A stretch of DNA of 44,147 nucleotides from Burkholderiales bacterium (GCA_028868825.1 JAGWTU010000045.1:1-44147); one strand, 5' to 3'. Shown: positions 1 through 9,724, counted from the stretch's first letter. Notes: generated by a model from the letters alone, not told the origin. Translations and numbers: made by a program.

Positions 1-238
1 CGCTGGCGCGGCTGGCGGGCTTGCGCTGGCCGGATCCGTTGAAGATCACGTCCTGCATGCTCTCGCCGCGCAGCTCGCTGGCCTTGCTCTCGCCCAGCAC
101 CCAGCGCACGGCGTCCATGATGTTGCTCTTGCCGCAGCCGTTGGGCCCAACCACGCCCACGCGCTGCCCCGGCAACTGGAACGTGGTGGGTTCGGCGAAC
201 GACTTGAAGCCCGCGAGCTTGATCTGGGTGAGGCGCAT
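1..238 (-). CDS. smc: Chromosome segregation ATPase SMC, N-terminal fragment (cut by window edge)
   Basis: Only the first 79 codons are in the window; the gene continues past base 1. SMC is the long coiled-coil ATPase that, with ScpA and ScpB, organises newly replicated origins. The visible part is the start of the ATP-binding head: MRLTQIKLAGFKSF opens the protein, and the Walker A loop GPNGCGKSN lies at residues 31-39, followed by DAVRWVLGE and the LRGESMQDVIFNGS stretch typical of SMC. The start is the ATG at 236-238; nothing upstream in frame fits the family. It is divergent from queF, and a terminator-like hairpin lies in its leader. The identification is firm although the coiled coil and C-terminal head are not visible. 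Confidence 0.93.
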   Translation of the reverse strand, partial: MRLTQIKLAGFKSFAEPTTFQLPGQRVGVVGPNGCGKSNIMDAVRWVLGESKASELRGESMQDVIFNGSGQRKPASRAS

Positions 239-291
239 CGGCGGCGGCGGAGGGCCCGTGCAATTGCTGACGCAAGTGCTTGATTTGAATG

Positions 292-318
292 AAAAAATGC
301 GCTCTGGACGGGAGCGCA
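292..318 (-). terminator. Hairpin plus T-run in the leader of smc (possible attenuator)
   Basis: Read on the minus strand, a 7-bp perfect stem (TGCGCTC with GAGCGCA, loop of 7 bases at 305-311) is followed at once by six T. This is the textbook form of an intrinsic terminator. It lies 54 bases upstream of the smc start codon, so it would act on the smc leader or on transcripts running antisense to queF. Shape and position are seen directly; any role in attenuation is inference. Confidence 0.45.
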
Positions 319-365
319 AGCGGAGCTGGATGATAGCATCGCGGCCCTCCCGGAATCCTCCCACC

Positions 366-803
366 ATGGCCCGCAAGACCCCGACCCAACGCCTCGCCCC
401 CGCCACGCCGCCCTCGGCGCCGAGCAAGGACCTGCAGGTGTTCCCGAACCCGGCCCCCGAGCGCGACTACGTGATCCGCTTCGACGTGCCCGAGTTCACC
501 TGCCTGTGCCCGCTCACCGGCCAGCCCGATTTCGCGCATTTCGAGATCGAGATCGTCCCCGACCGCCGCTGCGTCGAATTGAAGAGCCTGAAGACGTATT
601 TCTGGAGCTTCCGCAACGAGGGTGCATTCCACGAGAAGGTGACGAATGCGATCGCCGACGACATCGTCGCCGCGATCGCGCCGCGCTACCTCGCGATCCG
701 CGCCGACTGGTATGTGCGCGGCGGCATCCGCACCTACGTCACGGTCGAGCATCGCCAGAAGGGCTGGAAGCCGCAGCCCAAGGTCGAACTGCCTGCGGCA
801 TGA
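366..803 (+). CDS. queF: NADPH-dependent 7-cyano-7-deazaguanine reductase (preQ0 reductase), short type
   Basis: Reduces the nitrile of preQ0 to preQ1, the last free-base step before insertion into tRNA in queuosine synthesis; cytosolic. The 145-residue length fits the short, single-domain Bacillus-type QueF. The motif CPLTGQPDFA puts the nucleophilic Cys at residue 48 and the proton-relay Asp at 55. The family stretch ELKSLKTYFWSFRNEGAFHE follows at 71-90, with the substrate-binding Glu at its end. The start is the ATG in CCACCATGG; a much longer open frame upstream reads through the smc leader and has no family likeness. Related GTP cyclohydrolase I (FolE) lacks the QPDF motif, so confusion is unlikely. 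No other queuosine gene is nearby. Confidence 0.95.
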   Translation: MARKTPTQRLAPATPPSAPSKDLQVFPNPAPERDYVIRFDVPEFTCLCPLTGQPDFAHFEIEIVPDRRCVELKSLKTYFWSFRNEGAFHEKVTNAIADDIVAAIAPRYLAIRADWYVRGGIRTYVTVEHRQKGWKPQPKVELPAA

Positions 804-818
804 CGGCATGACGACTGG

Positions 819-1298
819 ATGGCCCTGATGGCCCGCTTGCGCGCGATCGAAGACCAGCCTGCGCCGCCGGCGCTCCCGGCCCCGGATCGACCGGCGTACC
901 AGAAGTACGCCGTCGACGTGCGCCCGAGCGCCATCGACGGCCAGGGCGCCTTTGCCGCCGAGGCGATCCCGGCGCGGCGCAAGATCGGCGAGATCCGCGG
1001 CGAGAGCATCAGCGTCGCCGAGGCGCGCATCCGCGCCACGAGGACCGAGCGCATCATGATCGTCGAGCTCTCGGCGCGCCGCGCAATCGACTTCAGCCGC
1101 AGCGCCGACCCGATGCGTTACACGAATCACAGCTGCCAGCCCAACGCGCGGCTGTGCATACGCCAGGGCCGCGTCGAGTTCTACGCACTGTGCGAGATCG
1201 CGCCGGGCGAGGAGATCGTCGTCAATTACGGCGAGACGCATCACGAGGGCAGGCTCGCCTGCCGCTGCGGCGCGCCGGGCTGCGTAGGGCGGCTTTGA
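819..1298 (+). CDS. SET-domain protein with post-SET zinc motif (putative lysine methyltransferase)
   Basis: A 159-residue protein that is almost entirely a SET domain, the fold that moves methyl from S-adenosylmethionine to lysine side chains. After a Pro/Ala-rich start, the domain begins near residue 30 (YAVDVRPSAIDGQGAFAAE). The pseudoknot motifs are intact: NHSCQPN at 103-109 and GEEIVVNYG at 130-138, with the likely catalytic Tyr at 137. It ends in CRCGAPGC (148-155), a perfect C-x-C-x4-C post-SET zinc motif that should work with the Cys of NHSC. It starts 15 bases after queF, with no clear ribosome site; ATG 828 is an alternative start. The target protein cannot be read from the sequence. 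Bacterial SET proteins of this size are known but their substrates are mostly undefined. Confidence 0.88.
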   Translation: MALMARLRAIEDQPAPPALPAPDRPAYQKYAVDVRPSAIDGQGAFAAEAIPARRKIGEIRGESISVAEARIRATRTERIMIVELSARRAIDFSRSADPMRYTNHSCQPNARLCIRQGRVEFYALCEIAPGEEIVVNYGETHHEGRLACRCGAPGCVGRL

Positions 1299-1330
1299 AG
1301 GCGACATTGACGGCGTCCGATCGCATCGGT

Positions 1331-1348
1331 CCCGGATAATCCCGGGCA
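1331..1348 (+). promoter_or_regulatory. -10-like box directly before dapC (leaderless start predicted)
   Basis: GATAAT at 1335-1340 is one mismatch from the sigma-70 -10 consensus. It lies so that +1 would fall at 1347-1348, the A of the dapC ATG. It is flanked by CCCGG and CCGGG, a 5-bp inverted repeat. No good -35 is visible. The same arrangement precedes map and the Nudix gene. Confidence 0.4.
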
Positions 1349-2549
1349 TGAACCCCCTGCTGCAGAAGCTGCACCCCTACCCGTTCGAGCGCTGGCGCGA
1401 ACTGACGAAGGACATCGTTCCGAATCCCGCCTACCGGCCGATCAGCCTGGGCATCGGCGAACCGCGCCATGCGACGCCCAAGCTGATCGAGGAGGCGCTG
1501 ATGCAGGCCCTGCCGGCGCTGTCGTCGTATCCCGCGACCATCGGCGATCCGGCCTTGCGCGAGGCTTTCTGTGGCTGGGTTCAGCGCCGCTACGGCGTCG
1601 CGCTCGACGCGCAGACCCAGGTGCTGCCGGTCAACGGCTCGCGCGAGGCGCTGTTCTCGCTCGCCCAGACCGTCATCGACCCGACGCGGCCGGGCGCCAC
1701 TGTCGTCTGCCCGAATCCTTTCTATCAGATCTACGAGGGCGCAGCGCTGCTCGCCGGCGCGCAGACGGTGTTCGTGCCCAGCGACCCCAGGCGCAATTTC
1801 GCCGCCGACTGGGCCGCCGTCGACGCCGCGACCTGGGCGCGCACGCAACTGCTCTATGTCTGCTCGCCCGGCAACCCGACCGGCGCGGTGATGCCGCTGG
1901 CCGAATGGCAGACCCTCTTCGAGCTCAGCGACCGCCACGGCTTCGTCATCGCCAGCGACGAGTGCTATTCGGAGATCTATTTCCGCGACGAGCCGCCGCT
2001 GGGCTCGCTCGAGGCCGCGCGGCGCCTCGGACGCGACGATTTCCGCCACCTCATCGCGCTCACCAGCCTCTCCAAGCGCAGCAACGTCCCCGGACTGCGC
2101 TCGGGCTTCGTCGCCGGCGATGCCGACGTCATCCGTTCCTTCCTGCTCTACCGCACCTACCACGGCGGCGCGATGGGCGGCATGGTGCAGCGCGCGAGCC
2201 TTGCGGCCTGGAGCGACGAGAACCATGTCGTCGCCAACCGCGAGCTGTACCGCGCCAAGTTCGCGCAGGTCATGCCGCTGCTCGCACCGGTGCTCGACAT
2301 TGCGCTGCCGGATGCCTCGTTCTATCTGTGGGCCGGCGTGCCGGGCGGCGACGAGATCGCCTGGGCGCGCGGTCTGCTCGCTCAATACAATGTCGCGGTC
2401 CTGCCGGGCAGCCTGCTCGCCCGTGCAGTCCCCGGCCAACAGCCACCGAACCCGGGACAGGGGCGCGTTCGCATGGCGCTCGTCGCGCCGCTGGCCGAAT
2501 GCGTGGAAGCCGCCCGCCGCATCGTCACCTACCAGGAATCCCTCCAGCC

Positions 2550-2553
<4 letters not shown>
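1348..2553 (+). CDS. dapC: Succinyldiaminopimelate transaminase
   Basis: A PLP-dependent class I/II aminotransferase of 401 residues that converts N-succinyl-2-amino-6-oxopimelate to N-succinyl-LL-diaminopimelate in the succinylase branch of lysine and peptidoglycan precursor synthesis. The opening MNPLLQKLHPYPFERWRELT is typical of proteobacterial DapC. The CSPGNPTGAVMP loop binds the cofactor ring, and SLSKRSNVPGLRSGF holds the Schiff-base lysine at residue 243. The stop overlaps the dapD start (ATGA), so the two are translationally coupled and the pathway assignment is well supported. Other aminotransferases of this fold are excluded mainly by the coupling to dapD. Confidence 0.94.
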
Positions 2554-3371
<818 letters not shown>

Positions 3372-3406
3372 GGCGACCCGCTCAATCCGCTGCCTGGGAG
3401 GCGACG

Positions 3407-4597
3407 ATGGCCAACAATCTCGAACGCGTGCTGCGCCTGATGGCGGAGAAGAACGCCTCCGACGTCTACCTGTCGGCCAACACGCCGATCCTCATCAAGA
3501 TCAACGGCCAGATCCTGCAGCTGTCGGACCAGGTGCTGGGCACGCAGCAGACGCGCTCGCTGCTGGCCGAGATGCTGCCGCCGCAGCAGCTCGAGGAGCT
3601 CGACGACACCGGCGAGCTCAACGTCGGCCTGAGCGTCGCGCGGGTCGGCAGCTTCCGCCTCTCGGCGTTCAAGCAGCGCGGCTCGATCGCCGCCGTGATC
3701 CGCTGCATCCCGTTCGAGATCCCGTCGCTCGATTCGCTGGGCCTGCCGCCGATGCTCTCGCAGCTCGTGACCGAGAAGCGCGGGCTGATCCTGCTCGTCG
3801 GCGCCACCGGCACCGGCAAGAGCACGACGCTGGCGAGCATGCTCGAGTGGCGCAACCAGCAGATGACGGGCCATATCCTGACGATCGAGGACCCGATCGA
3901 GTTCCTGTTCACGAACAAGAAGAGCGTCGTCAACCAGCGCGAGGTCGGCCGCGACACGCAGAGCCTGCAGGTCGCGCTGCGCAACGCGCTGCGCCAGGCA
4001 CCCGACTGCATCCTGATCGGCGAGATCCGCGACCGCGAGACGATGACCTCGGCGCTGTCGTACGCGCTGTCGGGCCACCTCGTGCTGGCGACGCTGCACG
4101 CCAACAACAGCTACCACGCGCTCGGACGCATCCTGTCGTTCTATTCGGCCGAGGCGCGGCCGACGCTGCTCGCCGACCTCGCCGCCGGTCTGCGCGCGAT
4201 CATCTCGCAGCGACTGCTGCGCGCGAACAACGGCACCCGCATCCCGGCCGTCGAGGTGCTGCTCAACACCAAGCTGGTGTCGGAACTGATCGAGAAGGGC
4301 GACCTCTCGGGCGTCAAGGAAGCGGTCGAGAAATCACTCGCCGAGGGTTCGCAGACCTTCGAGGGCGACATCGCCCGCCTCATCAACGAGGCCGTGATCT
4401 CGCGCGACGAGGGCCTGTCGCATGCCGATTCGCCGACCAACCTGCTGTGGCGGCTGCAGAACGACCAGGCGCCGATCTCGCGCATCGCGCCGAAGAAGGA
4501 AGAGAGCGAGACCGCCAGCTTCACCGAGCTGACCATCGACGTACGCCCCGAGGACTCGCGCGCGTCGCCGCCGCCGCCCTGGAACGTGCCCCGATGA
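3407..4597 (+). CDS. pilU: PilT/PilU-family type IV pilus retraction ATPase (PilU type)
   Basis: A cytoplasmic hexameric ATPase of 396 residues that powers pilus retraction. The N-terminal PAS-like domain (ASDVYLSANTPILIKINGQI) precedes the motor core: Walker A GATGTGKST (about 132-140), Asp box IEDPIEF, the PilT family GEIRDRETM and the His box TLHANN. The C-terminal HADSPTNLLWRLQND resembles PilU more than PilT. The start has a strong ribosome site (GGGAGG) 35 bases after dapD. It overlaps prmB by ATGA, so it belongs to the dap-prmB transcription unit; no other pilus gene is in the window. A general PilT paralogue is the alternative name. Confidence 0.85.
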   Translation: MANNLERVLRLMAEKNASDVYLSANTPILIKINGQILQLSDQVLGTQQTRSLLAEMLPPQQLEELDDTGELNVGLSVARVGSFRLSAFKQRGSIAAVIRCIPFEIPSLDSLGLPPMLSQLVTEKRGLILLVGATGTGKSTTLASMLEWRNQQMTGHILTIEDPIEFLFTNKKSVVNQREVGRDTQSLQVALRNALRQAPDCILIGEIRDRETMTSALSYALSGHLVLATLHANNSYHALGRILSFYSAEARPTLLADLAAGLRAIISQRLLRANNGTRIPAVEVLLNTKLVSELIEKGDLSGVKEAVEKSLAEGSQTFEGDIARLINEAVISRDEGLSHADSPTNLLWRLQNDQAPISRIAPKKEESETASFTELTIDVRPEDSRASPPPPWNVPR

Positions 4598-5484
4598 CCG
4601 CTGCGGCCGCGACGACGCTGATCGCCCTCGTCGATCGCATGGCCGCTCGGCTCGACGCCGCGGCACTCGCCTACGGCCACGGCACGACGAACGCGTACGA
4701 CGAGGCGGCCTGGCTCGTGCTGTGGAAGCTCGGCCTGGCGCTCGATGCGCTCGACGCCCATGCCGACGACCGCATCCCGCCGGCGCAGGTCGCCGCCGTC
4801 GAGACCCTGATCGCCGAGCGCATCGCCACGCGACGCCCTGCCGCCTATCTCACCGGCGAGGCCTGGCTGCAGGGCGTGCCGTTCTTCGTCGACGAGCGCG
4901 TCATCGTGCCGCGCTCGCTGATCGCCGAGCCGCTGGCCGACGGCACGCTCGACGCCTGGCTGTCGGACCGCACGAGGCAGGTGCTCGACCTGTGCACCGG
5001 CAACGGCAGCCTCGCGGTGCTGGCGGCACTCGCCTGGCCCGAGGTGCAGGTGCTGGCCACCGACCTGTCGGCCGACGCGCTCGCGGTGGCCAGCCGCAAC
5101 GTCGAGCGCCACGGCCTGGCGCAGCGCATCACGCTCGCCCAGGGCGACGGCTATGCCGCCGCGTCCGGCCGCTACGACCTCATCCTCTGCAATCCTCCCT
5201 ACGTGAACCGCGAATCGATGCGCCAGCTGCCTCCCGAATACCTGGCCGAACCGGCGCTCGCGCTCGACGGCAACCGCGCCGGCGGCAGCGACGGCATGGA
5301 CTTCATACGTGAACTGATCCGGCAGACACCGGCACACCTGAACCCCGGGGGCTTGCTGGTGCTCGAGATCGGCCACGAGCGCGCGCATTTCGAGGCCGCC
5401 TTTCCCGAACTCGACGCGATCTGGCTGCCGACCAGCGCCGGCGACGACCAGGTCCTCCTGCTTCAAGCCGAAACGCTTTCATGA
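4594..5484 (+). CDS. prmB: 50S ribosomal protein L3 N5-glutamine methyltransferase
   Basis: Methylates a glutamine of ribosomal protein L3 with S-adenosylmethionine. The 296 residues show the N-terminal helical domain (PAAYLTGEAWLQGVPFFVDERV, then IVPRS) and a Rossmann methyltransferase core with SAM loop VLDLCTGNGSLAV. The active-site NPPY sits at residues 200-203, and GGSDGMDFIRE follows. HemK/PrmC, which acts on release factors, shares the fold, but the VPRSLIAE wording, the overlap with the upstream gene and the C-terminus fit PrmB better. Its stop overlaps the start of the next gene (ATGA), so four junctions in a row from dapC are tight. Confidence 0.9.
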   Translation: MTAAAATTLIALVDRMAARLDAAALAYGHGTTNAYDEAAWLVLWKLGLALDALDAHADDRIPPAQVAAVETLIAERIATRRPAAYLTGEAWLQGVPFFVDERVIVPRSLIAEPLADGTLDAWLSDRTRQVLDLCTGNGSLAVLAALAWPEVQVLATDLSADALAVASRNVERHGLAQRITLAQGDGYAAASGRYDLILCNPPYVNRESMRQLPPEYLAEPALALDGNRAGGSDGMDFIRELIRQTPAHLNPGGLLVLEIGHERAHFEAAFPELDAIWLPTSAGDDQVLLLQAETLS

Positions 5485-7457
5485 TCACGATCCGCAACAT
5501 CACGCTGCGCCGCGGCACCAAGGTCGTGCTGCAGGAAGCCAGCGTGACCCTGCAGCCGGGCGAGAAGGTCGGCCTCATCGGCCGCAACGGCGCCGGCAAG
5601 TCGAGCCTGTTCGCGCTGCTCACCGACCGTCTCCATGCCGACGCCGGCGATGTCGAGATCCCGCCGCGCTGGCGCGTCGGCGAGGTCGCGCAGGACATGC
5701 CCGAGACCGAGGACGGCGCGACGGAGTTCGTGCTCCAGGGCGACAAGCCGCTGCAGCAGGCGCAGGCGGCGCTGATCGCGGCCGAGGCCAGCGGCGACGG
5801 CCATGCGATGGCCGATGCGCATCTGCAGCTCGACGAGGCCGGCGCCTTCGACGCCCGGGCCCGCGCCCAGGCGCTGCTGCTGGGCCTGGGCTTCAGGAGC
5901 GAGCAGCTCGACGCGCCGGTGAACAGCTTCTCGGGCGGCTGGCGCATGCGGCTGCAACTGGCGCGGGCGCTGATGTGCCCGGCCGAACTGCTGCTGCTCG
6001 ACGAGCCGACGAACCACCTCGACCTCGACGCCCTCGTCTGGCTCGAGGCCTGGCTCAAGCGCTTCGACGGGCTGATGATCGTCATCAGCCACGACCGCGA
6101 ATTCCTCGATGCGATCACGCGCGTCACGGTCCACCTCGACGAGCGCACGCTGACGCGCTACGGCGGCAACTACAGCGCCTTCGAGGAGATGCGTGCCGAG
6201 CGGCTGACACTGGCCGCGGCGGCCTTCTCGAAGCAGCAGGACCGCATCGCGCACCTGCAGAAGTTCATCGACCGCTTCAAGGCCAAGGCGAGCAAGGCCA
6301 AGCAGGCGCAGAGCCGCGTCAAGGCGCTGGCGCGCATGGAGAAGCTGGCGCCGGTGCTGACCTCGAGCGATTTCGATTTCGAGTTCCGCGAGCCGCAGAG
6401 CCTGCCGAATCCGATGCTCAGCTTCGACGCCCTCACCTGCGGCTACGGCGACGTACCGATCGTCAAGGACTTCAGCCGCAGCGTGCTCGCCGGCCAGCGC
6501 ATCGGCGTGCTTGGCGCCAACGGCCAGGGCAAGTCGACGCTGGTGAAGACCATCGCCCATGCGCTGGCGCCGTTGTCGGGCCGCATGACAGAGGGCAAGG
6601 GACTCGTGATCGGCTATTTCGCGCAGCAGGAGGTCGACGTGCTCTCGCTCGACGACGGCCCGCTGATGCACATGCTGCGGCTGGCGCGCGATGTCGGCCC
6701 CGCGGCGCGCGAGCAGGAACTGCGCGATTTCCTCGGCAGCTTCCGCTTCACCGGCGAGATGGTGCAGCAGCCGGTGGGGTCGCTGTCGGGCGGCGAGAAG
6801 GCACGGCTGGTGCTGGCGATGCTCGTCTGGCAGCGCCCCAACCTGCTGCTGATGGACGAGCCGACGAACCACCTCGATCTGACGACGCGCGAGGCGCTGT
6901 CGATCGCCCTCAACGAGTTCGAGGGCACCGTCATGCTCGTCAGCCACGACCGCGCGCTGCTGCGCGAGACCTGCGACGAGTTCTGGCTCGTCGCCTGCGG
7001 CAGCGTCCAGCCCTTCGACGGCGACCTCGACGACTACCAGCGCTGGCTGCTCGAGGTCTCGCGCGCCGCGGCCAAGGGCCAGCCGGCGCCGCCGGTCCCG
7101 CGCGCCGCGGTGGCGCAGGCGCCCGAAGCCGCACCCGAGCGTGCCGCCAGGGCCGAAGCCAAGACGCGCACCGCCGCGCCGCGCGACGACCGCAAGAACG
7201 CCGCCGCGGCGCGCTCGCAGGTCGCCAACCGCACGCGTCCGATGCGCCAGGAAGTGCAGCAGATCGACGCCAGGCTGCACAAGCTGGCGGACGAGAAGAC
7301 GGCGCTCGAGGAGCAGCTCTCGCGCGGCAAGCGCCCGCCGGCCGAGATCGCCGAGACCGGCAGGCGGTTGACTCACATCGCGGCCGAAATCGCTATGCTG
7401 GAGGAACGCTGGCTCGAGCTCCAGTCGGAGATCGAAGCCATCACCACCGCTGGATAA
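5481..7457 (+). CDS. yheS: ABC-F family ATPase, YheS type
   Basis: A soluble duplicated ABC protein of 658 residues without membrane segments; ABC-F proteins act on the ribosome. The first cassette has Walker A GRNGAGKSS, signature FSGGWRMRLQLA and Walker B LLLLDEPTNHLDLD. A linker of charged helices (about 240-300, KAKASKAKQAQSRVKAL) is the P-site tRNA-interaction motif region. The second cassette has GANGQGKST, LSGGEKARLVLA and LLLMDEPTNHLDLT. The C-terminal 120 residues are Ala/Arg-rich and probably coiled coil. Sequence order and wording follow E. coli YheS more closely than Uup or EttA. The start overlaps the prmB stop. Confidence 0.9.
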   Translation: MITIRNITLRRGTKVVLQEASVTLQPGEKVGLIGRNGAGKSSLFALLTDRLHADAGDVEIPPRWRVGEVAQDMPETEDGATEFVLQGDKPLQQAQAALIAAEASGDGHAMADAHLQLDEAGAFDARARAQALLLGLGFRSEQLDAPVNSFSGGWRMRLQLARALMCPAELLLLDEPTNHLDLDALVWLEAWLKRFDGLMIVISHDREFLDAITRVTVHLDERTLTRYGGNYSAFEEMRAERLTLAAAAFSKQQDRIAHLQKFIDRFKAKASKAKQAQSRVKALARMEKLAPVLTSSDFDFEFREPQSLPNPMLSFDALTCGYGDVPIVKDFSRSVLAGQRIGVLGANGQGKSTLVKTIAHALAPLSGRMTEGKGLVIGYFAQQEVDVLSLDDGPLMHMLRLARDVGPAAREQELRDFLGSFRFTGEMVQQPVGSLSGGEKARLVLAMLVWQRPNLLLMDEPTNHLDLTTREALSIALNEFEGTVMLVSHDRALLRETCDEFWLVACGSVQPFDGDLDDYQRWLLEVSRAAAKGQPAPPVPRAAVAQAPEAAPERAARAEAKTRTAAPRDDRKNAAAARSQVANRTRPMRQEVQQIDARLHKLADEKTALEEQLSRGKRPPAEIAETGRRLTHIAAEIAMLEERWLELQSEIEAITTAG

Positions 7458-7470
7458 GCAAGGAGCGCCC

Positions 7471-7905
7471 ATGGCCATCGAGCTAGCCGTCTATACCGCC
7501 CACGCCACCTCGACCGGAGGCCGCACCGGCACTTCGGCCACCGACGACGGGCGCCTCAAGGCGACGCTGTCCACGCCCAAGCAACTGGGCGGCGACGGCG
7601 GCGCCGGCACCAACCCCGAGCAGCTCTTTGCCTGCGGCTACTCGGCCTGCTTCATCGGCGCGATGAAGGCCGTCGCAGGACGCCAGAAGATCGCCCTGCC
7701 GGCCGATGTGTCGATCACGGCCGATGTCTCGATCGGCCCGATGACGGGCAAGCCCGGCGCCTTCGGCATCGCCGTGGCGATGGCGATCACCGTGCCCGGC
7801 ATGGACAAGGCTGCCGTGCAGGCGCTGGTCGCCGCTGCGCACGAGGTCTGTCCCTATTCCAACGCGACGCGCGGCAACATCGACGTCACGTTCAGCGTCG
7901 CCTAG
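7471..7905 (+). CDS. ohr: Organic hydroperoxide resistance protein, Ohr family
   Basis: A small cytosolic thiol peroxidase of 144 residues that reduces organic and fatty-acid hydroperoxides. The two reactive cysteines are present: Cys60 in FACGYSACF and Cys127 in HEVCPYSNATRGN. The PEQLFA segment that shapes the active site lies just before the first. The motif order and length fit Ohr rather than OsmC. The start has an AAGGAG ribosome site and lies 13 bases after the ABC-F gene. No OhrR repressor gene is adjacent, so regulation cannot be read here. Confidence 0.93.
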   Translation: MAIELAVYTAHATSTGGRTGTSATDDGRLKATLSTPKQLGGDGGAGTNPEQLFACGYSACFIGAMKAVAGRQKIALPADVSITADVSIGPMTGKPGAFGIAVAMAITVPGMDKAAVQALVAAAHEVCPYSNATRGNIDVTFSVA

Positions 7906-7921
7906 ACGGCTGCGGCCGCGC

Positions 7922-9724
7922 TCACCGGCCCGAGATCGTCGCCAGCAGCCCGGCGATGCCCAGCCCCAGCGCCGCCAGCGCGTCGCCGGCGATAAGGCCG
8001 CCGCCGATGAGCGAGGTGCTGTTCATGTCCTCCGGCAGCGCCGCCTCGCCCGGTTTCGGCGGCGCCTTGGGCAGGCTGTTGATCAGGCTCGAGACGATGC
8101 CGCCGCCGCCGAACCACAGGGAGGTGTTGAGGTTGACGAAGCCGCCGAACGACAGCGCGTAGGGTGAAGGCAGGATCACCGCGTCGAGCAGGAAATCGAC
8201 GCCGTAGCCGACCTTGCCGCCGTCGACGAAACGACGGTAGGCCGCGCTGCGATGGATGAGCTTGCGCAGCCCCTCGATCGCGAAGCCGATGGCCACGCCG
8301 ACCCAGATCGCCGTGCGCTGGTAGGGCTTGTCCTCGGTCAGGCTGCGCAGCACGCCGACGATCTTGTAGGTCATCGCCGCGCTCCATTGCGCCGGCTGCT
8401 CGCCCGCCTTCATCACCGTCTGGTCGAGCAGCAGCACCGGGTAGGCGGCCATGAACAGGCGCGCGAAGACGACCGAGAGGATGGCGCCCATCAGGATGCC
8501 CAGCGCCTGGTAGCGGAACTGCAGCACGCGGTTCGTGCCCAGGCGCCAGCCGGTCGAGCGGTCCTGCTGCATGTCGCAGGCGACCGTCGTCGAGACCAGC
8601 AGCACGGCGCCGGCCATCAGGCCGACGTCGGCGTTCTTCAGTCCGAGCACGGCCATCAGCACGACGCTGACGACGAAGGCCGAGGAGATCGGGTTCGAAT
8701 CGCTGATGCCTACCGAGATGCCGTTGACGATCGCGAACAGGAAGACGAGCGCGATCGCGAAGACGAGGAAGCCGACCGGTGCGCCGAGCACCGCATGGCC
8801 GCAAGCGACGATGCCCGCGCCCCAGAACAGCACCCACAGGACGAGTCGCCGCGTGTTCGTGCGCTGCCATTCGGCCTGCACCGGCGGCGGCTCGTTCGCG
8901 CCGGCGCGCATGTGGCGCAACGCCTGCCAGAAGATCACGGCGAGGTCGACGACGGCCGCGCCCATGATCGTCCCCAGGGCGATCAGGAACAGGATCTTGC
9001 GGAACGGGTCGCCCTCGTGGAGCCAGCCGATCGAGACGAAATACGGCGTCAGCGCGACGCCGAGCAGGCCGCCGATGATGGCCGGGATGCCGATGCGCGC
9101 ACCGACGACCATGCCGGCGCCGAAGGTCGAGGTCGAGAGGTCGATCGCCGCGAGCGCGGCGATCTTGGCCGACCCCAGGCCGCCGAGGATGCCGGCGACG
9201 ACGCCCGCGCCGAGCCGGCCCACCGAACGCCGCAGCAGCACCGGGTCGGTGAGCGCGCGCAGGATGTTGGCCACCGCCAGCCCCGAGGGGTAGGTCAGCC
9301 TCATGCGGTCGACGAGGATCGGCGTGTAGAGCATGCCGACGCCGGCGCCGAACATGCCGATGCACAGCATGTAGAGCACGAGTTGCCAGGTCGGCGGCTG
9401 CGGCAGTCCCATCCAGACCATGGCCTGGATCAGCACGCCCATGCCGCTCAAGCCCGCGACCGAGGCCGCGGCCGTCTGCATGTAGTTGGCGCCATGCTTG
9501 CCTTCGGCGCCGTAGCCGTAGGTTACCGTCGAGCCGAGGATGCCCGCGAGCACCTGGCCGCCGACGAAGAAACCGATCGAGAAATTCATGTACGACGCCG
9601 TCACGCCGCCCAGCGGCCCCAGCACGCCGGCGCCGAGAACAATCAGCAGCGCGTGGTACTTCCAGGTGCCGGGGTCGGGCAGCCAGGACCAGCGCTTGCC
9701 GGCGTGGGCGACGGTTGCTGACAA
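7922..9724 (-). CDS. OPT-family (oligopeptide/siderophore) transporter
   Basis: An inner-membrane secondary transporter of 600 residues, nearly all hydrophobic, with about 14-16 predicted membrane segments. The pattern GPLGGVTASYMNFSIGFFVGG, the long GARIGIPAIIGGLLGV helix and the repeated Gly-rich helices fit the OPT family (proton-coupled uptake of oligopeptides or metal chelates). The start appears to be TTG (9722-9724): the frame opens with TTG TCA GCA and has a strong AGGAG ribosome site about 8 bases before it, while the first internal ATG would remove two membrane helices. The gene is convergent with ohr, 16 bases apart. The substrate cannot be deduced. Confidence 0.85.
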   Translation of the reverse strand: MSATVAHAGKRWSWLPDPGTWKYHALLIVLGAGVLGPLGGVTASYMNFSIGFFVGGQVLAGILGSTVTYGYGAEGKHGANYMQTAAASVAGLSGMGVLIQAMVWMGLPQPPTWQLVLYMLCIGMFGAGVGMLYTPILVDRMRLTYPSGLAVANILRALTDPVLLRRSVGRLGAGVVAGILGGLGSAKIAALAAIDLSTSTFGAGMVVGARIGIPAIIGGLLGVALTPYFVSIGWLHEGDPFRKILFLIALGTIMGAAVVDLAVIFWQALRHMRAGANEPPPVQAEWQRTNTRRLVLWVLFWGAGIVACGHAVLGAPVGFLVFAIALVFLFAIVNGISVGISDSNPISSAFVVSVVLMAVLGLKNADVGLMAGAVLLVSTTVACDMQQDRSTGWRLGTNRVLQFRYQALGILMGAILSVVFARLFMAAYPVLLLDQTVMKAGEQPAQWSAAMTYKIVGVLRSLTEDKPYQRTAIWVGVAIGFAIEGLRKLIHRSAAYRRFVDGGKVGYGVDFLLDAVILPSPYALSFGGFVNLNTSLWFGGGGIVSSLINSLPKAPPKPGEAALPEDMNSTSLIGGGLIAGDALAALGLGIAGLLATISGR

